Shown here piece after piece: positions 56,120 to 64,000 of a DNA stretch of 64,000 bases. Origin of the DNA: Glycine soja (Eukaryota > Streptophyta > Magnoliopsida > Fabales > Fabaceae). The stretch spans positions 18,261,865 through 18,325,864 of the forward strand of contig NC_041005.1 of NCBI RefSeq assembly GCF_004193775.1, given 5' to 3'. The notes under the pieces are model-generated. The model ran no database searches. It was not told the DNA's origin and saw only the letters and a list, made by a program, of their open reading frames with translations. Within the stretch, counting starts at the first letter, position 1. Every line of letters begins with the position of its first letter. The position numbers were made by a program, and so were the translations under genes.

Positions 56120-57005
56120 AAAATATTTGAAGAAATTTAATGAGGCCTTGCTGGGCAAATGGGGCTGGGAATTGGCGACTAATCAGAATCACTTTTGGCC
56201 CAGAATTGTAATGTCCCAAGTATGGTGGCTGGAATGCTCTGATTCATGGAGAAACTCCACAGCTTTCTCTAAGTGGTGGAAGGACTTAAAATCTATTTTC
56301 CAGCAGCAGCACACTAATAGGCTGTCCAATAATTTGTGTTGGAAGTTGGTAATGGGGCAAAAATCAGGTTCTGGAAGGATAAATGGAGAGAGGATGATTT
56401 AACTCTTCAAGAAAAATACCCTACTTTGTATCAACTGAGCTACCAGCAGGATTCTTCTATCAGCCTAATGGAATTCTTGTTGATAATAAATGGGAATGGA
56501 GGATGCAATGGAGGAGAAATTGATGCTGAGATTGATGCTGTCCAGATTTGCCCAACCAGTATGGACTCCCTTATTTGGAAGGTTGATCCTAGTGGAGCCT
56601 ATTCACAAAGTCAGCCTACAATATCCTCAAGAATGATGGCAGATCTGTAATGACGACAGAGCTTTTAAGATTATTTGGAATCTGAAAATCCCCCCAAGAG
56701 CAATTGCCTTCTGTTGGAGAATTTTCAGAAACAGATTGCCTACTAAGGCTAACTTGAGAAAGAGACACATCACTTTGCCTTCGTATAGGTGCCCGTTATG
56801 TGATAGTGAAGAGGAAGATATTGGCCACATCATGTTCTCATGCAGAATGACTAGGAATTTATGGTGGGAGGCTTTGAGATGGGTCAATAGAGTGGGCCCT
56901 TTCCCCATTGAACCTAAAAATCATTTTATGCAATTCTCTCATTGGAATCGCAAAAGCTTTATAGACAATAGATGGGTGATAAAAATGCTATTAAGTGTTA
57001 ACTGA
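56120..57005 (+). pseudogene. LINE reverse transcriptase 3' end, zf-RVT (unit 1)
   Basis: This is the C-terminal part of an L1-type LINE ORF2. It contains FNEALLGKWGWELATNQN, GAKIRFWKDKWREDDL and the zinc-binding reverse transcriptase domain with IPPRAIAFCWRIFRNRLPTK and CPLCDSEEEDIGHIMFSC (CxxC...HxxxxC). Several frameshifts break it, four or more of which are absent from the unit 2 copy. No poly(A) tail or TSD was identified. The upstream RT and endonuclease domains are missing. Confidence 0.8.
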
Positions 57006-58439
57006 GTTTGTATAATTCTAAGTGTTTGTAAAAAACAAAAAAGAAAAGAAGTTCCTATTAATCATAATATTTGGAGGGCCACTGGATTATGTGGATTGGA
57101 AAGCAATGCTTTATTTGGCGGTGCAAGTGGGTAGGCAGCTATTGTCATAGTTTTAGGAAATTTGGGATGTTTACAGTGATACAAATCAATTTATTCGCCC
57201 TTCAATCCAAAAACTTCCTAAAAATGAATCTGAAATCCACAAATAATGCACTAACAACAAATCTACACATTTTGCAAGCAAGGAAAGTTCACAAGCCTAG
57301 GCATCATGACTCCAATCAAATGTCTCAGCAATTAACTTCAAACCAGATAAGCTTAGTAGCAACAGAATTAAAATCTTCGAATTCGAAGCAGAAACCCCAT
57401 CCTGTTTCGAAGTAGTCTCACTCTGACCTAAAATGTGGAATATCTTCCACTCCCAACCTGCTGGAGCTACCAGATACTTGTTCAGCTGAATTAGAACTAT
57501 GTTCGTCCATCAACATCTCTAAGAAATTCAGGCTCCTTAGTGGTAACCATGAAGTCCATCAAGTTGCGGCTGAACCCCAAATCAGAATACACCCTCAAGG
57601 CATCCTAGATATGAAATAGATACTACTAGATATAGCAGTGGCAGAACATTAAAAAAACTGATATATTGAATAATATCACAATAAAGCACCCATATATATG
57701 TTCATATCCTCTACTGTCAAATCAGACAAAGAACTCATATGACTGTGTCTCATTCCTTATGCAGTAGCCATAAAGCCAAATGAAAACAAGCTAAGACTAA
57801 GGCCTAATGATTTAAAAAATAATACATTAAAGTACATGCTCCTTACTATTTTGACAGTCTCATGCTATCATATATAAACATATTATGTATAAACATAATA
57901 TTTTGACAGTCTCATGCTTCCTTCATTTTTATTTTCCATTCAGCTACACGTGTTTTATTTTTGTATCCTTATACAAATTAAAGGAATTGTAATTAAAAAT
58001 GTATGTGCCTGGTAAAATAATTGCTGCAATGGCATGTTGAAGAGTTATACAGTATCAGAGGCAAAGAAGTTAACATAGACAATCAAAGGCTTGAGAAGGA
58101 GATTATAGTGAAGTCAAATGAATCACTGCAGCCCAGGTCTAATTCTAATTCTTAATTATGTCAGGGAGATTATAGTGAAGTCAAAGGAATCACTGCAGCC
58201 ACATGTTAAAATTCTCTTATTATAAATTTATTAATATTTATAAATTAAGTTAAATTTAAAATGATAGGTATCATAATTTGTGATTAGCAAGTACTTTATA
58301 TTATCAGTAGATCACCTTTAAATTCATATTTATATTTAAAAAACGACCTAAGTAGATTAACAAAATTAGATATTGAAGTAAAATTGTAATTAAAAAAATA
58401 CCACATAATTTAAAAGTTACATTTTAAATTACTTGTTTA

Positions 58440-59155
58440 GCTGTTATTCCTTATGGTTCGAGTAATAAATAACGATAACAATTCAGCCTGAATTGTTTCA
58501 GATTAATTTCTTTTTTGCAAAAAACAAATACGGGAACGAGCAACAATTTGAAGGTTGTACATTCAGGAACTAAAGAATTCAAAATAGCTAGTAATAAGAG
58601 GGATTTGTTTTTGGATTTTCTGAGCACCAATAGCGGGTACGCTAGAAGCTTGCACTTGAGGAGGGAAGCATATTGGAAGCTAATGAACAACTTTCTTAAC
58701 TATTTGCCGTTCAGATTTGACTGTTCTTTTGGTAATATGTAAATATAAATAGTATAAGGCTATGGTTTATGGACATGGTCTTTTGACCCCTAACAATCTT
58801 AGAATCAATTATAGACCATGTTTTTACGCCATAGCTTATACTATTGTGATGTACATATTAACAAGAAGAACCAGGAAAGTCTGAAGGACAAGTAGTTAGA
58901 AAGTTGTTCATTATCTGCAAACATCCTTCCCTCCTCAAGTGCAAGCTTCTTGCGTAGCCGCTCTTGGTGCTCAGAAAATCCCAAAAACAAATCCCTCTTA
59001 TTACTAGCTATTTTGAATTCTTTAGTTCCTGAATGTACAACTTTCAAATTGTTGTTCGTTCCCCTCTTTGTTTTATGCAAAAAATGAAATCAATATCAAA
59101 CAAAACATGCATACAATTGTCATCGTTATTGCTACTTGAACCATAAGGAATACCA
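58440..59155. repeat. Fold-back inverted repeat (unit 2)
   Basis: Second copy of the inverted repeat described in unit 1; arms about 58,440-58,778 and 58,812-59,155. Confidence 0.75.
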
Positions 59156-59248
59156 TCTAAAGAAGTACTTCAAAACGTTTATTTATTTTTTTGGTATTTT
59201 TTGAATTACAATTTGACTTCAATATCTAATTTTTTAATGTACTTAGGT

Positions 59249-59578
59249 GGAGGATGTTGACGAAGAGAAGGAGAAGGAAGAAAGTAATTTAAAGAAGATT
59301 AAGGAAGTGTCACATTTTTTTTCCTCAGCAAGGAAGTGTCACATGAATGCTCGTTGGTGAACAAGCATAAGGCCATTTGGATGACAGAGCCTGAGGAGAT
59401 CACAAAGGAGGAGTATTATGCTTTCTACAAGATTGACTCCAATGACTGGAAGAGCATTTGCCTGTGAAGCACTTCTCAGGTGAGGGACACTTATGCCTGT
59501 AAGCCTATCCTCTTTGTTCCTAAGAGGGCACCTTTTGACAAGTTGACACAAGGAAGAAGCCTAACAATATTAAGCTTG
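59249..59578 (+). pseudogene. HSP90 gene fragment (unit 2)
   Basis: The same HSP90 fragment as at 54,570-54,896, with the same internal 15-bp duplication. The separating homopolymer is one or two T shorter, shifting the frame relative to unit 1. PEEITKEEYYAFYK and the downstream remnants are unchanged. Confidence 0.85.
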
Positions 59579-60804
59579 GTGTGATTTAAACAAGGAAATA
59601 ACTTAAGACTTGCAATTGTAACTTACCTCTTCATCTCTTTTATGTTAAAGTTGTTGACATTGTGCATGGCACAATAAACAAGGAAATAATTGCTGCCTGC
59701 TCGTACAAAGATGCTGCTTCCAAGGATTCTGCAGACGAATTTGTGATGTCCCCAGCACAAACTGGTAGACATGAATTTTTAGCATGCTAAAAATTGTCCT
59801 ACCCCACCCCAGCAACTGCAAGATTTAAGTTCTATTGGAACAGTAAATACAGGGCTGAAAACTGTAAATAAGACTGATAAACTTGTGCACCCTATGAAGA
59901 TTTTAGTTTCTAACATTCTGTTCAATACTAAATTTCATATACCAGAAGTTAGGTTTGACTAATCTTTCTGGATTCTATATGGTGAGGATGACCAAGTAAC
60001 TGTTAAATCAATCAGCAAGCAACTCCATGATGTGGTGTGGACTCGAGCTTAGATTAGACACTAGAGTTGTATACATGAATATGTTGTATGTTTCTATTGC
60101 AGGTAGAGACACCTGAAAATTGGAAGTTTGTGTTCTCAGACAATATCAATGACCTTAGAAATATTGTATAGAAAGTAGAAATAAGAAAACAAGGATTTGT
60201 TTCTTTGCTGACCCAAATAATGTCTTCGAAGAGGCCAAAGAAGTCTTGTTTGGGAAATATTTTAGGAAGGCCCTTTCAATAATTGTTATTTGATTAATTT
60301 CATGTTTGTTCTCTAAGTTCTCTTATACCATTTGAAGCCAGAGAAGATCTGAAGTAAACTTTTGTTTTGCAAACTTTAGCTTCCTTGACTCAGATAACAA
60401 AAACATATCCTTAAATTACTGAAGCAGATTGGCATAATTTACTTGAAGCAGACTAATGAATTCAAGATACAAGTAACTTTTGCCAAGCTTAAAATTAAAT
60501 TATGTGGGAGCAGAAACAAAGTTAATTTTTGAAACATAAGAGGCTAAGAGGTTTGAAAGTAAGATTTTAATAGTGCAAAGGGTACTTGCATGATAGTACC
60601 ATAATCACTGGTCTACCAATCTTAGTGCAGGATTTTTAAGAATACCTTGATATGTGTATTATAACCATTCCTGTATCCACACTCTATCCATGGTCAGAAT
60701 TAGGTCTACCTGGAATCTAATCTGATCTGTAATTTGTACCTTATCTAGTACCTCTGGTACTCTTTAATATATATATTTTATCTTTGCTGATAAAAAAAAA
60801 ATAT

Positions 60805-61690
60805 TTGAAGAAATTTAATGAGGCCTTGCTGGGCAAATGGGGCTGGGAATTGGCGACTAATCAGAATCACTTTTGGCCCAGAATTGTAATGTCCAAGTAT
60901 GGTGGCTGGAATGCTCTGATTCATGGGAGAAACTCCACAGCTTTCTCTAAGTGGTGGAAGGACTTAAAATCTATTTTCCAGCAGCAGCACACTAATAGGC
61001 TGTCCAATAATTTGTGTTGGAAGTTGGGTAATGGGGCAAAAATCAGGTTCTGGAAGGATAAATGGAGAGAGGATGATTTAACTCTTCAAGAAAAATACCC
61101 TACTTTGTATCAACTGAGCTACCAGCAGGATTCTTCTATCAGCCTAATGGGAATTCTTGTTGATAATAAATGGGAATGGAGGATGCAATGGAGGAGAAAT
61201 TGATGCTGAGATTGATGCTGTCCAGATTTGCCCAACCAGTATGGACTCCCTTATTTGGAAGGTTGATCCTAGTGGAGCCTATTCCACAAAGTCAGCCTAC
61301 AATATCCTCAAGAATGATGGCAGATCTGTTAATGACGACAGAGCTTTTAAGATTATTTGGAATCTGAAAATCCCCCCAAGAGCAATTGCCTTCTGTTGGA
61401 GAATTTTCAGAAACAGATTGCCTACTAAGGCTAACTTGAGAAAGAGACACATCACTTTGCCTTCGTATAGGTGCCCGTTATGTGATAGTGAAGAGGAAGA
61501 TATTGGCCACATCATGTTCTCATGCAGAATGACTAGGAATTTATGGTGGGAGGCTTTGAGATGGGTCAATAGAGTGGGCCCTTTCCCCATTGAACCTAAA
61601 AATCATTTTATGCAATTCTCTCATTGGAATCGCAAAAGCTTTATAGACAATAGATGGGTGATAAAAATGCTATTAAGTGTTAACTGAGTT
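60805..61690 (+). pseudogene. LINE reverse transcriptase 3' end, zf-RVT (unit 2)
   Basis: The better-preserved copy. One frame is open from 60,784 to 61,203, through FWPRIVMSKYGGWNALIHGR and LGNGAKIRFWKDKWRED. A second frame carries DSLIWKVDPSGAYSTKSAYN and the whole zf-RVT domain to a stop at 61,687. Only one frameshift (about 61,150-61,200) separates them, against several in unit 1. Confidence 0.8.
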
Positions 61691-61878
61691 TGTATAATTC
61701 TAAGTGTTTGTAAAAAACAAAAAAGAAAAGAAGTTCCTATTAATCATAATATTTGGAGGGCCACTGGATTATGTGGATTGGAAAGCAATGCTTTATTTGG
61801 CGGTGCAAGTGGGTAGGCAGCTATTGTCATAGTTTTAGGAAATTTGGGATGTTTACAGTGATACAAATCAATTTATTC

Positions 61879-62343
61879 CATACAAAAATAGTATAACATA
61901 AAAATCAAACTTATGGTTACATTAGCATAAAAAATAATATGCATTACCCTATTAAGTATTTAAGGATAAAAATACTACCCCTGCTCCCTAACACAAAACC
62001 CATGCCAATTTTCATTTGTTTAAGTTATCAATTTAAATTTGTGAACTTATTATACACATGATTTGTTCTGGTCTCTAACTTTGATCTGACAATATTTGTT
62101 CTCAACCTCATCTAACTAACTAATATTCATGTTTAAAATAAAAACTGCCCTTGTGCTGTTCTTTACAAATATAGGAGTCTAGGATAGTGATTAACTATTC
62201 AAATAAAGGACAAGTCATTTAAAATAAAGGGCATGAAACACATGTAGAGATTATAAAGGACAACTATTTGTTATAGTCAATTATGTTTTTAACAGAAAAA
62301 TTGATTCTTAATTCAAATATTGTAATTGGTATGAAGGACTTAC
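61879..62343. other. Intron sequence of the CACTA-3 second gene, right side
   Basis: AT-rich. It ends at the GTAAGT donor of exon 1 (62,342-62,343 on the minus strand). No gene seen. Confidence 0.55.
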
Positions 62344-62628
62344 TAGAATGTCATTCCACACAATCTCCTTTAGCGTTTCAGGTACGTCTTTCCAATTATT
62401 GTGGATAATGGGAACCTTTTCTCGCGCCACTACGCCTAGGTAGCTGTGGAACTTTTCACGCATCGGTCCGGATGCTCTCCCGGTAGCGGGATCCACATAA
62501 ACAGCCGGTCTGGGCTGATCCACGATTCTTAATGTCAATGTTCTCAGCCGTGTCGTTGTTCTACTCCTCTTGGAAGTCGCCTCTGATTGACCATCGGACT
62601 GTGGAGGAGACGTCGGATCTGTGGCCAT
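62344..62628 (-). CDS. CACTA-3 second gene, exon 1
   Basis: The ATG at 62,628 follows an acceptor-like TTATTTACAG. The exon reads MATDPTSPPQSDG, LRTLTLRIVDQPRP and HNNWKDVPETLKEIVWNDIL, ending at a GTAAGT donor. In this CACTA family the product continues as AKFDI..., which is exactly how the exon at 42,177 begins, so the downstream exons are displaced about 20 kb by insertions. No stop or frameshift was seen. It is preceded on the same strand by tnp2, about 120 bp away. Confidence 0.75.
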
Positions 62629-62749
62629 GATCCTGTAAATAAAATACACAATTAATATTAACGATTACATTTAGACATTAACAAAAGCAAAGGCGTAATA
62701 CTAACATAATCATTATATTTACACATTAAACAAAGCATTACTTTCGCAC

Positions 62750-64000
62750 TCAGCCTGTAGGGATGTTTTCCCATAGACCTTCATCATGATCTACACGATT
62801 TGCATGTCCATCATCCACTTCATCAGCTTCATTCATTGAAGGCAATTGTTTTGAAAAACTAGACATTTGACCAATGTCAAGGGTTGACTCATCATTATGG
62901 TAATTCATTCCACTTGGTCTTCCTTGCAGAGCCACAGACAAACTTGAATTACATGGATCTTGTACATAGAAAACTTGTCTGGCTTGTGCTGCCATAATGA
63001 AAGGTTCGTCTATATATGCCACCTTACTAAGGTCTACCAAAGTAAATCCCAATGGATCTTGAAACACACCCGTTGTCCCGTTCACCCACTGACACTTAAA
63101 AACAGGCACTCTAAATGATGTATAATCAACCTCCCAAATTTCTTGAATGACACCAAAGTAAGACATGGATGCTCGAATGGGGTTGTTATCCGATGTACTG
63201 GAAAAGTGCTCCGAATCAGCATCAACACAGACCCCACTGTTTTGTACCGAACTTTTATCATCTTGGGACTTTGTGTAGAATGAATAATTGTTAATGTCAT
63301 ACCCCTTCCATGTAGGGACATTCAAATTTGGGCCAATGGCTAACAATGTGAGTCGTCTGGAAACACTTTTATCAGCAAGTATTGTTTGTCTAAACCAATT
63401 TATGAAAGTTTTGTTGTGCTCTTGCAATACCCTCATCATGTTCATTTTGGGGTGACTATCTCTAACATGTTTTTTGTGAGCCTCTATGTACGGAAACACC
63501 TCTGTTGTGTTGTTTAATATATACAAATGTGCTTGTGACACGTCATGTCTAGTCATTGTCACAACATTGTATCCACGAGTACCCTTGCCGGCTATTGGCT
63601 GGTCATGCCGGGATGCAGGAACACCGACAGGTTTCAATGAGTCAATGTACTGTGAGGCAAACTCAATGCATTCTTCAGCAACGTATCTTTCCACTATTGA
63701 GGCCTCTGGTCGATGTCGATTCTTCGTATAACCCTTTAAGACCTTCATGTACCGCTCAACTGGATACATCCATCTAAAATACGTAGGACCACAACACCTT
63801 ATTTCCCTTACCAGATGAACAACTAAGTGTACCATAATGTCAAAAAATGAAGGAGGGAAAAACATCTCCATTTGACAAAGGACAACGACAACCTCATCTT
63901 CCAAAGCATCCAACTGTTTAGGGTCAATGACCTTGGCACATATAGCATTAAAAATGAAACACAAGCGACTGATTGCAACACGGACCTTCTCAGGCAATGT
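62750..64000 (-). CDS. CACTA-3 tnp2 transposase, C-terminal part (cut by window)
   Basis: The frame is open from the window edge to a stop at 62,750; more than 415 residues are visible. In order: DUF4218 (LCFIFNAICAKVIDPKQLD, FPPSFFDIMVHLVVHLVREI, YPVERYMKVLKGYTKNRHRP), a linker with GKGTRGYNVVTMT, then DUF4216 (LLAIGPNLNVPTWKGYDINN, YFGVIQEIWEVDY, VFKCQWVNG), ending HDEGLWENIPTG. This is the C-terminal half of a plant CACTA tnp2-type transposase; the catalytic core lies beyond the window. No internal stops are present, so the gene may be functional. The ATG at 63,997 is internal, not the true start. Confidence 0.9.
   Translation of the reverse strand, partial: TLPEKVRVAISRLCFIFNAICAKVIDPKQLDALEDEVVVVLCQMEMFFPPSFFDIMVHLVVHLVREIRCCGPTYFRWMYPVERYMKVLKGYTKNRHRPEASIVERYVAEECIEFASQYIDSLKPVGVPASRHDQPIAGKGTRGYNVVTMTRHDVSQAHLYILNNTTEVFPYIEAHKKHVRDSHPKMNMMRVLQEHNKTFINWFRQTILADKSVSRRLTLLAIGPNLNVPTWKGYDINNYSFYTKSQDDKSSVQNSGVCVDADSEHFSSTSDNNPIRASMSYFGVIQEIWEVDYTSFRVPVFKCQWVNGTTGVFQDPLGFTLVDLSKVAYIDEPFIMAAQARQVFYVQDPCNSSLSVALQGRPSGMNYHNDESTLDIGQMSSFSKQLPSMNEADEVDDGHANRVDHDEGLWENIPTG

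Larger units (their letters stand above)
52502..57196. repeat. 4.7-kb tandem duplication, unit 1
   Basis: It starts GCCCTTCAATCC and ends CAATTTATTC, directly abutting unit 2 (57,197-61,878). Gene-fragment order is an exon-like piece, a fold-back repeat, HSP90, exon-like pieces and a LINE 3' end. The differences I compared by eye from unit 2 are nearly all one-base gains or losses, many in homopolymers. Confidence 0.9.
57197..61878. repeat. 4.7-kb tandem duplication, unit 2
   Basis: A direct repeat of 52,502-57,196, 13 bp shorter overall. It ends CAATTTATTC, after which unique sequence resumes. No transposon terminus or TSD flanks either unit. Confidence 0.9.
36774..64000 (-). mobile_element. 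CACTA-3, nested CACTA element running off the right edge
   Basis: On the minus strand and in order this carries tnp2 (from beyond 64,000 to 62,750), exon 1 of the second gene (62,628-62,344), a 20-kb first intron filled by insertions, the remaining exons of the second gene (42,177-39,334), captured transporter exons (38,982-37,524), then subterminal repeats to a degenerate terminus (CACAACTACAAAAAGAAGC from 36,774). Gene order is that of Ulp1-bearing plant CACTA elements. That one element spans the whole interval is an inference from collinearity and matching splice sites. The 36,774 boundary is approximate because the terminus deviates from CACTACAA. Confidence 0.7.

Overview
The window is plant nuclear DNA from a legume, most likely soybean or a close Glycine relative. 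This rests on a full-length SIRE1-type Sirevirus, CACTA transposons of the tnp2/DUF4218/DUF4216 type, AT-rich spacers and plant-type introns. Lineage is inferred from remembered families, not a search. I see no intact host gene. The window looks like repeat-dense, probably pericentromeric, DNA built by nested insertion, with host-gene exons carried inside transposons.

Layout. 1-1.6 kb: a degenerate ~32-bp minisatellite running off the left edge. 3.6-14.6 kb: a decayed plus-strand CACTA element (CACTA-1). Its tnp2 gene is split by two solo LTRs, each with a perfect 5-bp target-site duplication (TSD). Its 3' part carries a minus-strand chimera of a PPR gene and a uridine nucleosidase gene, then subterminal repeats (split by a third solo LTR) and a terminus at 14,628. 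15.5-16.3 kb: a Mutator-like nonautonomous element.

17,933-35,616: CACTA-2, defined by a 15-bp perfect terminal match (CACTACTAGAAAATA) and an AGA TSD on both sides. It holds an Ulp1 relic and fragments resembling cinnamyl alcohol dehydrogenase, RIBA, a phosphoglycerate-mutase-like gene (inside a smaller inverted-repeat element), an IQ-motif gene and SKP1. It also holds one complete solo LTR, other LTR remnants and two extra internal CACTA-type ends.

36.8 kb to beyond the right edge: CACTA-3, on the minus strand. Its tnp2 gene enters from the right edge and is open to its stop at 62,750. The second gene has exon 1 at 62.6-62.3 kb, while its other exons, ending in an Ulp1-type protease domain, lie at 42.2-39.3 kb. 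About 20 kb of insertions sit in the first intron: a complete 9.24-kb SIRE1-type element with 1,000-bp LTRs differing at two positions, and a 4.7-kb block present twice in tandem. Downstream, near the 3' end, CACTA-3 carries same-strand exon pieces resembling MTP, NRAMP and WAT1 transporters.

The main themes are serial host-exon capture by CACTA elements, a very young Sirevirus with a TMV-type leaky stop between pol and the envelope-like ORF, and a tandem duplication whose copies appear to differ mainly by one-base indels, which points to an assembly artefact.
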